Source: an uncultured Clostridia bacterium (lineage in GTDB: Bacteria; Bacillota; Clostridia; Christensenellales; Borkfalkiaceae). Taken from it: a stretch of 33,723 bases of DNA. Below, piece after piece: positions 23,117 to 30,553 of the stretch. How positions within the stretch are numbered: position 1 is the stretch's first letter; each line of letters starts with the position of its first letter. The notes under the pieces are model-generated. The model searched no databases. It saw nothing but the letters and a program-made list of their open reading frames with translations, and was not told where the DNA came from. Where the stretch lies: NCBI GenBank assembly GCA_947627125.1, contig CANQUY010000002.1:1-33723 (forward strand). Direction: 5' to 3'. Both the position numbers and the translations under genes were made by a program.

Positions 23117-24442
23117 TCATTTTCTTTTCGGAAAGAGAATGATCTGCAGACGGAAAACATTGTCCTCCGTTTCGATCTGCATCGAGCCGTCGTACTGCTC
23201 GCAGATATACTGGATACTTTTGAGCCCAAATCCGTGGTTGATGCGGTCGGACTTGGTCGTCTGCGGCAAGCCCTTTTCTCCGCGCACGAGGGCGTCGGAA
23301 AAATAATTGCTCTCACGGATCGAAAGCATCTCCCCCACCGGCTTCACATGCAGATCGATGATCCTCTGCGGCGGAGGGAGTTTTAAAACGGCTTCGATCG
23401 CATTGTCTACAATGTTGCCGAAGAGCGCGTAGATATCTTCGTCACGGATATATTTCAGGCTCTCGCCGTCAACGATGTAGTTGAAATTGATCTGCTGTTT
23501 ATTGCAGAGCAAACTTTTTTCGATGAGGATCACGTCGAGCGACTCGTTTCCCGTCTTGACCACCGCGTCGTAGATGGAGATCCTGTCCTCGAGTTCACGC
23601 AAAATCTTCGGATCGACCGTCCCGTCCTTCCCGAGGCTGCGGATCTGGTGCTTGATATCGTGGCACTTCATATTGATGATCTCGATATTTTCTTTGGAGA
23701 TCTCGTACTGCGATCTTGTCTTTTCCCACATCTGTTGCATAAAGTCAAACGTCGTTTCGATTTTCCGTCTTATCGCAACCTCAAACTGCAGATAGAGGGA
23801 AATAATACAGCAAAGAACGCAGTACAGCCCTATGATGATGACATAAAGTTTCCCGTCTTGAAGAGGATTGAGCACGATAATGGAGTTCAACAGAATGTCG
23901 ACAATGAGGATAAAGATCGAAAAGATGAAAATGAACGTCTTTTTTACGTCGATACTCTCTTTCGGGGCGAGCTTGGTGGAAAAGAACATGTAACAGAGAA
24001 AGTAGGAAACGACGTAGACGATCATGTATACGGCAAAGACGAAGAGATTGGGAAAGGTCTGCAAAAAGTCTGTCTGGCCGTAAAAGCCCGCCGAATCCGT
24101 TGCGTTCATCAGCGTGAGCAAAATGTTATAGATCTCATAGCTCATATGTTGCGTCGTATAACCCGCAAAACAACAAAAGATCACGGTGAACCAGCTCTCG
24201 CGGAAGAGGAATTTTGCGACGAGCACGGTAAAGAGAAAGATCAGGAGGAACGTGAGCGCAAAGAGAAAAGGATTGTCGGGAAGAACGGGAAAGAGCCACG
24301 CGAATAAAAAACAGGCAGAGAGCCCCACGATCAATCTGAGCAGAAAAAGCGACCGCCTCCTGAATCTGTAGATATACATACTCTCCGCCGCAAGCAGTTC
24401 GAAAACGAAGAGAAATGATTTGTAAAATTCAAATTGAGTCAT
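23117..24442 (-). CDS. AgrC/NatK-like sensor histidine kinase
   Basis: A 441-residue kinase: about six transmembrane helices (about 1-220), a coiled-coil linker (about 222-258), phospho-acceptor His261 in MKCHDIKHQIRSL, and a GHKL ATPase domain of the HATPase_c_5 type with N box GNIVDNAIEAV (Asn346) and G box HGFGLKSIQYICEQYDG. This class senses peptides or membrane signals and pairs with LytTR regulators. The start codon lies 1 nt after the stop of the regulator gene, so the two are co-translated. No AgrB or AgrD gene is nearby, so the signal is not evident. Confidence 0.9.
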   Translation of the reverse strand: MTQFEFYKSFLFVFELLAAESMYIYRFRRRSLFLLRLIVGLSACFLFAWLFPVLPDNPFLFALTFLLIFLFTVLVAKFLFRESWFTVIFCCFAGYTTQHMSYEIYNILLTLMNATDSAGFYGQTDFLQTFPNLFVFAVYMIVYVVSYFLCYMFFSTKLAPKESIDVKKTFIFIFSIFILIVDILLNSIIVLNPLQDGKLYVIIIGLYCVLCCIISLYLQFEVAIRRKIETTFDFMQQMWEKTRSQYEISKENIEIINMKCHDIKHQIRSLGKDGTVDPKILRELEDRISIYDAVVKTGNESLDVILIEKSLLCNKQQINFNYIVDGESLKYIRDEDIYALFGNIVDNAIEAVLKLPPPQRIIDLHVKPVGEMLSIRESNYFSDALVRGEKGLPQTTKSDRINHGFGLKSIQYICEQYDGSMQIETEDNVFRLQIILFPKRK

Positions 24443-24443
24443 A

Positions 24444-25172
24444 TCAGAGGTTCAGGCCGAGATATCGGTTGAGTTCGATGACAAACTCTTTCTTGCGGGG
24501 GTGGGAAATGGCGACCTCGTCCGTCTTGTCGGAATTTCTTCCATAGGAAACAAAGACAGAGAACCCGTTTATCCCCACGACGTAGCGCAAGTTTACAAGG
24601 CAGTAATTATTGCACTTTGAAAAGTGGTTTTTGATCAGAAGCGGCTCGAGTTTTTTCAGCGTGCCCCTCACCTCGAAGTCGCGCTCCGTCGTGTGATAGA
24701 TGAGTCTGTGCTTGAGGACTTCTACATAGCGGATCGTCTTGACGGCGATAAACTTGACGACGCCGTCGTCCTTTACCGATACCACGTCGCGATCCTGCCG
24801 CAGATCCTTTTTCCGTACGCGGTCGAGCTTGATCGCGAGATCGAAGTAAGATACGGGCTTTACCATAAAGTCGTCCGCATTGACCTCGTAACCGTTGATG
24901 GCATACTGCCGCATGTTCGTCACAAAGATGAGAGAAACGGTATCGTCCACCTCACGGAGTTTTCTCGCGGCGTCCATCCCGTTCATTCCCGGCATGTCGA
25001 TATCCAATAAAACAAGATCGTAACGGTTGGTATACTGCGTCAAAAACTGCACGGGATCGCCGAACCAATCGGCGTTTATTTCAATTCCGCGTTCTTTGGC
25101 ATAGCTGGCAAGGAGTAGCTTCAGCGCTTCTGCGATGCTTTTTTCATCGTCAACAATAGCAATATTCAGCAT
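24444..25172 (-). CDS. LytTR-family response regulator
   Basis: A 242-residue regulator with a receiver domain (1-122; acidic Asp8-Asp9, phospho-acceptor Asp57 in LLDIDMPGMNG, Thr85, Lys105) and a LytTR DNA-binding domain (about 135-240; FIAVKTIRYVEVLKHRLIYH, then HFSKCNNYCLVNLRYV). The ATG at 25172 has a GAGGAA site; an earlier in-frame start at 25232 lies inside the -35 box and is rejected. It likely activates the GH3 operon through the 21-bp repeats at 23004-23030 and may regulate itself. Confidence 0.92.
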   Translation of the reverse strand: MLNIAIVDDEKSIAEALKLLLASYAKERGIEINADWFGDPVQFLTQYTNRYDLVLLDIDMPGMNGMDAARKLREVDDTVSLIFVTNMRQYAINGYEVNADDFMVKPVSYFDLAIKLDRVRKKDLRQDRDVVSVKDDGVVKFIAVKTIRYVEVLKHRLIYHTTERDFEVRGTLKKLEPLLIKNHFSKCNNYCLVNLRYVVGINGFSVFVSYGRNSDKTDEVAISHPRKKEFVIELNRYLGLNL

Positions 25173-25185
25173 GATTTCCTCGCTT

Positions 25186-25258
25186 TTTTGAAAAATCTTT
25201 TTCATTGTACAACAAAGAATTTTCTTTGTCAAGGCTCAGATTTTGAAAAATTCTTTCA
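25186..25258. promoter_or_regulatory. Direct repeats flanking the two-component promoter
   Basis: TTTTGAAAAATCTTTTTCA (25186-25204) and TTTTGAAAAATTCTTTCA (25241-25258) lie on either side of the promoter, 55 bp apart. A further palindrome TGTGCACA in AT-rich flanks is at 25284-25291. These could be regulator sites; no known consensus is matched. Confidence 0.4.
25204..25232 (-). promoter_or_regulatory. Sigma-A promoter of the two-component operon
   Basis: Minus strand -35 TTGACA (25232-25227), 17-nt spacer, -10 TACAAT (25209-25204). The spacer forms a palindrome CAAAGAA-AA-TTCTTTG. GGCTCA adjoins the -35 box (25233-25238). Confidence 0.8.
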
Positions 25259-25419
25259 CTATTTTTGGATTTTATGAAAAAATTGTGCACATTTTCAATT
25301 TTTATTCCCTATTATAAGGGCTCTGCGCAGTACGGAGAAAAAAATATTTTTCTATGATGACACGGCACTCGGTCCACCAAAAAAAGGACGGCAAAACTGC
25401 GTGTAAAGCGGCGGGTCCC

Positions 25420-25465
25420 TCATTCCGAGCCCCGCAAGGGGCGAAAGAATCCCGCTATAAAGACG
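25420..25465 (+). repeat. Type C repeat variant with long GC loop
   Basis: TCATTCCGAGCCCCGCAAGGGGCGAAAGAATCCC: the stem ATTC/GAAT carries an extra internal GCCCC/GGGGC hairpin. The preceding bases (25375-25418, GGACGGCAAAACTGCGTGTAAAGC) resemble 12380-12402. Confidence 0.65.
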
Positions 25466-25476
25466 GAAGTCCATCG

Positions 25477-26540
25477 GCGGCGTCATGCTGAGAACGAGAG
25501 TGCTACACAGTCTACGGAAACCAAACCGAAGCATCTCGCCGCATGCTTTATGAACTTTCGCCGTAGCGGCGTCATGCTGAGATTGGGAGTGCAACGCAGT
25601 CTACGGAAGCCAAACCGAAGCATCTCGCCGCATGCTTTACGAATCTCCGCCGCGAGATTCTTCGGGTCAAGTCCTTTGACTTCGTTCCTGCTCCGTTTCT
25701 CAGAATGACGCGGCGGCCTTGCTCCCGTCGGCGGCGTCATGCTGAGAACGGGAGTACAACGCAGTCCAGAGAAGTTATACCGAAGCATCTCGCCGCATGC
25801 TTTACGAATCTCCGCCGCGAGATTCTTCGGGTCAAGTCCTTTGACTTCGTTCCTGCTCCGTTTCTCAGAATGACGCGGCGGCACTGCTCAATTGGCGGCG
25901 TCATGCTGAGAACGAGAGCACAACGCAGTTTACGGAAGCCAAACCGAAGCATCTCGCCGCACACATTACGGACATTCGCCGCGAGATTCTTCGGGTTAGA
26001 TTATCGGACTTCGTTCCTGCTCCCCTTCTCAGAATGACGCGGCGGCTCTGCTCCGTTGGCGGCGTCATGCTGAGAACGGGAGTGCAACGCAGTCTACAGA
26101 AACCAAACCGAAGCATCTCGCCGCACACATTACGGACCTTCGCCGCGAGATTCTTCGGGTCAAGTCCTTTGACTTCGTTCCTGCTCCCCTTCTCAGAATG
26201 ACGCGGCGGCACTGCTCCCGTTGGCGGCGTCATGCTGAGAACGGGAGTACAACGCAGTCTACGGAAGCCAAACCGAAGCATCTCGCCGCATGCAAACACG
26301 GACAATCGCCGCGAGATTCTTCGGGTTAAGTCGTCGGACTTCGTTCCTGCTCCGTTTCTCAGAATGACGCGGCAGCCCTGCTCCATTGGCGGCGTCATGC
26401 TGAGAACGGAAGTTGTACGCAGTCTACAGAAACCAAACCGAAGCATCTCGCCGCACACATTACGGACATTCGCCGCGAGATTCTTCGGGTCAAGTCCTTT
26501 GACTTCGTTCCCGCTCCCCTTCTCAGAATGACGCGGCGGC
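25477..26540 (+). repeat. Large tandem array of type A repeats
   Basis: One left half at 25477 followed 89 bp later by six full copies starting at 25566, 25731, 25895, 26059, 26224 and 26389. Their periods are 165, 164, 164, 165 and 165 bp, with a ~15-bp linker (CACTGCTCCCGTTG type) between units. All have the same orientation. Units differ by scattered point changes, mostly in the centre (ATGCTTTACGAATCTCC against ACACATTACGGACATTC). No promoter or coding signal is seen inside; reading frames through it are by-products of the repeat. Confidence 0.95.
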
Positions 26541-26604
26541 ACGGAGGCCTGTGGGCGGAGTGGGCCGCTCATGCTGCCCAACAACAATTTTTAACTTTAT
26601 AATA

Positions 26605-26634
26605 TTGACTTTCCGTGGAATTCTGTGATAAAAT
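26605..26634 (+). promoter_or_regulatory. Sigma-A promoter of the 26641 lipoprotein (predicted leaderless)
   Basis: -35 TTGACT (26605-26610), 18-nt spacer, extended -10 TGA-TAAAAT (26629-26634), then six nt and the ATG at 26641. Confidence 0.75.
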
Positions 26635-26640
26635 GTAAAT

Positions 26641-28347
26641 ATGAAACATATCATGAAAAAAATCACAACAATTTTACTGACTGCGGCGCTCTGTGCCGGC
26701 GTGTGCGGCGCGTTCGCGGGCTGCGACGGGAACGATACACTCCTCGACGAACTGACCGCAAACGCCCAATCCGTCGATCCCCAATTCATGGAACTCGGCG
26801 CGGAACTGCACGTCGAGGAGGTCGGCGCGGCAAAGGGCACGGTCGGGCTTCAGATGACGGTCGATATGACGGGCAGCTCGCCCGCGGCGGATCTCCTTGC
26901 CGATCTCAGTTTCGGCGGGCAGGACGGCTACCTCATCGGTTTCGTCCGCGCTACAACGGTCTACACGGGCAATGGCGAATGGCCCTCCTCGGGGGCGCAC
27001 GACCTCTCCTCGATCGCCGCCCTCTACAGGGAAGCGGACGGGCCCGTTCTTGAAACGTCACGCGTCAGCGACATCGGCGGGAGCATCATGGCGCCCGAAG
27101 TTTCCGAAGAGCTCACAACTCTCCCCTTTGCTACCAAGGTGGCGAACAACCTGCCGCGGCTTCTCGGGGCGGCCGCCCAAGAAAAAGAGGACGGTTATGT
27201 CATCGAATACGACCTCGTCAAGGGGCTGGAGAGCGTGATAAACGGCGTCGCGGGCGTGCTCGAAAAGATCACTGTAAACTCCACGCTCAACGACATTGTG
27301 CTGAAGGGGTATATCGACGAAGTGTTGAGAACGCTCTTCAGGGGCGTCAAGGCGAGCGAATTCTTTGAAGCCATGGACTTTACGACGGCCATGCCTCCCG
27401 ATTCCCTTCCCGAGGCGGGCAATCAGGACATGTATGACTATATCAAGGAACTCTTCTCCTCCAAAGATTTTTACAATAGCCTGTACGAAAGCTCCAATGG
27501 GGCTCTTCCCAAGGGAAAGACGTTCGGGAAACTCACCGTCGGCGAGATCGGCGAGGCGAACGGAAGCAGCGAAGAGGAGATCACGGAAGCTCTCGACAGC
27601 ATCAAGGCTCCCTTTGCACAGCTGAAGGAGAACGTCATCGGCGGGCTTCTTGCCCTTATGACGAACGGAAGCGCGAGCGGAAAGCTCGACAAGGCAAAGA
27701 TCTCCCTCTCCTTCGATCAGAACAAGACGCTCAAGGGCATGGACGTTGAAGTGAGCGGACTTGAGATCACAATGGCCCAGCCCATGGCATCCTTCCCCCA
27801 AGCCATGACGGTGAAGGCGGACGGAACGGTGAGCATGACCCTCCCCGCCGAAGTTTCTCTCAGCTCGCTCAGCGGCATGCGGTATTATTCCGATGAATAT
27901 CAAAAAGGGGTATTTGAATTGGGCACGACGGAGCCCGCGGAGTACGAATGGTACATGGACCTCGGCAGAGATGGCAACTATGAGGATCATCAATTCTATA
28001 TGACCATAGAAACGGCCGTTACCGTCGAGAGCGACAGCGTGACATATTACCTGCACGGTGAAGAGGACGGGATCGATCTGGAATTTACGATCCCCATGGA
28101 GGAAATCGAGATCCAGCTTCAGGATCGCGACTACATCATATCGACACAGCTGTGGGCTACTCACGAGGGGCAAGAATATTCGATGACGCTGTGGTTCCAA
28201 TTTTCAGAGTGCGGAGAGGAATATATGCTTTCCATCATCTATCAAGCACGGTTCGACAATGCGCCTATGGACGGCTCTTCCTATGGGTCGGACACCTTGC
28301 CGGAAGTATTTCTCCCCTACGCCCGTGCCGTGAAAACCATCGCATAA
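26641..28347 (+). CDS. Large lipoprotein of unknown function
   Basis: A 568-residue lipoprotein: signal peptide with MKKITTILLTAALCAGVCGAF and lipobox AFAGC (Cys28). The mature part alternates beta strands and helices and is acidic; it contains pairs of related segments such as LQMTVDMTG and ISLSFDQNKTL, suggesting a two-domain scaffold-like fold. No catalytic motif is recognised. There is no Shine-Dalgarno site; the -10 box ends 6 nt before the first ATG. A second ATG at 26653 is possible but also lacks a ribosome site. The gene is single, with its own terminator, and lies between two repeat arrays. Confidence 0.8.
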   Translation: MKHIMKKITTILLTAALCAGVCGAFAGCDGNDTLLDELTANAQSVDPQFMELGAELHVEEVGAAKGTVGLQMTVDMTGSSPAADLLADLSFGGQDGYLIGFVRATTVYTGNGEWPSSGAHDLSSIAALYREADGPVLETSRVSDIGGSIMAPEVSEELTTLPFATKVANNLPRLLGAAAQEKEDGYVIEYDLVKGLESVINGVAGVLEKITVNSTLNDIVLKGYIDEVLRTLFRGVKASEFFEAMDFTTAMPPDSLPEAGNQDMYDYIKELFSSKDFYNSLYESSNGALPKGKTFGKLTVGEIGEANGSSEEEITEALDSIKAPFAQLKENVIGGLLALMTNGSASGKLDKAKISLSFDQNKTLKGMDVEVSGLEITMAQPMASFPQAMTVKADGTVSMTLPAEVSLSSLSGMRYYSDEYQKGVFELGTTEPAEYEWYMDLGRDGNYEDHQFYMTIETAVTVESDSVTYYLHGEEDGIDLEFTIPMEEIEIQLQDRDYIISTQLWATHEGQEYSMTLWFQFSECGEEYMLSIIYQARFDNAPMDGSSYGSDTLPEVFLPYARAVKTIA

Positions 28348-28361
28348 GTTGCAAAAAATTC

Positions 28362-28392
28362 AGTCCGACGGAATCCCGTCGGACTTTTTTTT
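28362..28392 (+). terminator. Terminator of the 26641 lipoprotein
   Basis: A perfect 10-bp stem AGTCCGACGG/CCGTCGGACT with an AATC loop and eight T, 14 nt after the stop codon. Confidence 0.95.
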
Positions 28393-28408
28393 ACGGTTTT
28401 CCCCGCGC

Positions 28409-28435
28409 TCATGCCGAATCCCGTTGAACGCACGG
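28409..28435 (+). repeat. Type C repeat lacking its hairpin loop
   Basis: TCATGCCGAATCCCGTTGAACGCACGG: the flanks without the hairpin, like 12411-12440. Confidence 0.6.
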
Positions 28436-28445
28436 CGGTCCGTGG

Positions 28446-28762
28446 GCGGCGTCATGCTGAGAACGGGAGCACAACGCAGTCTACGGAAGACGTACCGAAG
28501 CATCTCGCCGCATGCAAACACGGACATTCGCCGCGAGATTCTTCGGATTAGTTTCCGTCCTCTCCTCCCTCTCCGTTTCTCAGAATGACGCGGCCGCGGT
28601 GAGGTCCGTGGGCGGCGTCATGCTGAGAACGGGAGCACAACGCAGTCTACGGAAGACGTACCGAAGCATCTCGCCACATGCAAACACGGACATTCGCCGC
28701 GAGATTCTTCGGGTTAGTTTCCGTCCTCTCCTCCCTCTCCGTTTCTCAGAATGACGCGGCGG
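28446..28762 (+). repeat. Two type A repeats in tandem
   Basis: Full copies at 28446-28595 and 28612-28762 (period 166 bp), nearly identical to each other, including the less common right half CCGTCCTCTCCTCCCTCTCC. The remaining 28763-28834 is GC-rich spacer with a partial right end (CTTCTCAGAATGCCGCGG). Confidence 0.9.
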
Positions 28763-28834
28763 GGCGGGTCGCTCTTGCTGAGCGGTTGGTGCGGTATTCC
28801 GCGCCCCTTCTCAGAATGCCGCGGCGGGGCAAGG

Positions 28835-30100
28835 CTACCTTATGATCACCAAATTCTTCTTTGCGCGGGTGATGGCGGTGTACAGCCATTCGCGGCCGTC
28901 CGAGAAAAGACGGCTCTCGTCGAGCACGACCACCGTGTCGTACTCCGAGCCCTGCGACTTGTGGCAGGTGACGGCGTAGGCGAATTCAAACCGCGCGATC
29001 GTATCCTCCCGCCGCACCTTCGTGCTTCTCAGCGCCCCGAAGTTGTTCTCATGCACCAGCCGCCCGTCCGCGAGCAGGCAGGCCTTTGCGCCGTAATTGT
29101 GAAAGTACCTTCCCTCGTAAAAAATGCCCGCGTCGAAGGGAAGATTTCCCACGGCGGAATCGAGAAAGTCGGCCTGAAAGTCGAGCATGCCCAGTCCGTC
29201 CTCCCCCTCCCGCACGTCAAAGCAGTTTCCGATGATGCCGTTGACAAGGTGGAAATTCCCCTCTTCGTCCAAGGGCTTGGACCAATCGTTGAGAGTGCAG
29301 ATGAGTTTTTCCCCCTCAATGGGCAGGGCATTTTCGGCAGAAATGCCCATATATGTGCGAAATTCGCGGTTGATGATGCTCCGCGTCCTGTTCGTGCCGA
29401 CGATGATTTGGTCGGCCTTTAAAAAAAGCTCCTGCCGCTGCTCCGCCGTGAGGGCATTCTTGGGAATGACGGCGGCGTTTTCGCCATAGCGGCCGTAGGG
29501 CAGAAATTTCCCCGCGCGGACGGCCTCGGACATGCGAACAATGGGGTTGTCCCGCTCCTGCCGCACGATCTCTTTGAGGGTGATGACGGGCATTTTCATG
29601 AGGGAATTGGTGCCGTACACGGGCGGGAGCTGGGCGGGGTCGCCGCAGAAAAGACACTTGATGCCGAAGGAGAGCAAATCGCGCAATAAGTCGTCGGAAA
29701 CCATGCTCGTTTCGTCCACGACAATGAGCTGAATTTCCTTGGGGAGGCCGCTCTTGAGAACAAAGCGGAGGAACTGTTCGGAGATGATCTCGCCGTCCTC
29801 GTTGATTTCGACGTCCTCCTCCCGCGTATAGATGAGGCTGTGAATGGTGGAAGCGGGCGTCCCGCCGCGGATGAGCACGGAGGCGGCTTTCCCCGTGGGC
29901 GCGACAAAGACGGCGCTTTCCCCGGGAACGAGCCCCATCTTTCGCACGATATAATCCACGAGAAAGGTCTTGCCCGTGCCCGCGTAGCCGCAGAGGACAA
30001 AGATCTGTGTATTCAGATGAAAATACCATTCCTCAATGAGCGCGGCGGCCTCGCTCTGGTCGGCCGTGAGGGTGGGAATGGGAGCGACTTCTCTCTTCAT
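28835..30100 (-). CDS. Dda/RecD-like SF1B DNA helicase
   Basis: A 421-residue superfamily 1B helicase. Motifs: Walker A GYAGTGKT (38-45), motif Ia VAPTGKAA, motif II VVDETS (Asp129-Glu130), motif III GDPAQLPP (153-160), motif V TCHKSQGSEYD and motif VI YTAITRAKKNLVII near the C-terminus. The size and lack of N-terminal RecD domains make it like phage T4 Dda or the stand-alone RecD-like helicases of Firmicutes rather than RecD of RecBCD. It should unwind DNA 5' to 3' using ATP; its pathway here is unknown. The -10 box ends 6 nt before the ATG, so the mRNA is likely leaderless. Confidence 0.88.
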   Translation of the reverse strand: MKREVAPIPTLTADQSEAAALIEEWYFHLNTQIFVLCGYAGTGKTFLVDYIVRKMGLVPGESAVFVAPTGKAASVLIRGGTPASTIHSLIYTREEDVEINEDGEIISEQFLRFVLKSGLPKEIQLIVVDETSMVSDDLLRDLLSFGIKCLFCGDPAQLPPVYGTNSLMKMPVITLKEIVRQERDNPIVRMSEAVRAGKFLPYGRYGENAAVIPKNALTAEQRQELFLKADQIIVGTNRTRSIINREFRTYMGISAENALPIEGEKLICTLNDWSKPLDEEGNFHLVNGIIGNCFDVREGEDGLGMLDFQADFLDSAVGNLPFDAGIFYEGRYFHNYGAKACLLADGRLVHENNFGALRSTKVRREDTIARFEFAYAVTCHKSQGSEYDTVVVLDESRLFSDGREWLYTAITRAKKNLVIIR

Positions 30101-30106
30101 GCCTCT

Positions 30107-30135
30107 ATTATATCACGCCTCTTGAAAAAAGGCAA
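30107..30135 (-). promoter_or_regulatory. Sigma-A promoter of the helicase gene (predicted leaderless)
   Basis: Minus strand -35 TTGCCT (30135-30130), 17-nt spacer, extended -10 TGA-TATAAT (30112-30107), six nt (AGAGGC), then the ATG at 30100. Confidence 0.8.
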
Positions 30136-30203
30136 ACGTCTGTTCTGTAGTTTATGAAAAAATCCGCCGCCCAAGCGACGGAGTAAGATGAACGCGCCGA
30201 CCG

Positions 30204-30287
30204 TTCATTCAGAGCGTAGCGATGAATCCCGTTAGACCAACGGACCCCCGTGCGTTTTATGGGATCCTTCGCTGCGCTCAGGATGAG
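30204..30287 (+). repeat. Type C palindromic repeat, complete (two halves)
   Basis: Left half ATTCA (30207-30211)/TGAAT (30223-30227), right half ATCCT (30264-30268)/AGGAT (30280-30284), both with 11-nt loops, facing each other across a ~36-bp centre. ATTCA/TGAAT is a unique compensated pair. The rest of 30136-30553 holds the type B copy 2 and GC-rich spacer, with no gene. Confidence 0.8.
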
Positions 30288-30365
30288 CGGAGCGGCAGGA
30301 TGAACGCGGGGGGCGAGTACACCGACGGCGGCGTTCTGTATGCGTCATGGCGCCCCGCACAGGCA

Positions 30366-30456
30366 TTCTAATCACGTCATGGTGAGCAACGTCGAACCAT
30401 CACCTTATTTATAATGCGGTGATCCTTCGACTACGCTCAGGATGACGTGATTGGGA
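30366..30456 (-). repeat. Type B palindromic repeat (copy 2, inverted)
   Basis: TTCTAATCACGTCA...TGACGTGATTGGGA. Relative to copies 1 and 3 it is inverted. Hairpins are ATGGT/ACCAT and ATCCT/AGGAT. The flank GCGCCCCGCACAGGCA is the reverse complement of the flank of copy 3. Confidence 0.85.
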
Positions 30457-30553
30457 ACAGCGGGGCGGCAGGATGAACGCGCGGGTAGCAAGACGCCGCC
30501 GTCGCACGGGACATGACGCGGCGCATTTTTCGCAACTTATGCTGCAATTTTCG

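Noticed and set aside
25477-26540. CRISPR array
   Set aside because: Units of about 150 bp with nearly constant 15-bp linkers and palindromic structure do not fit short CRISPR repeats with variable spacers, and no cas genes are present.
25483-26587. Reading frames through the type A arrays (e.g. 228 codons at 25901-26587, and similar ones at 398-739 and 12455-13013)
   Set aside because: They consist of the repeat unit translated again and again (MLRFGFRRLRCTPVLSMTPP type). Half units and indels between copies shift the frame, and there are no start signals, so they are not proteins.
27058-28200. Minus-strand frame (380 codons) opposite the 26641 lipoprotein
   Set aside because: No ribosome site or known domain; the plus strand has a lipoprotein signal, promoter and terminator.
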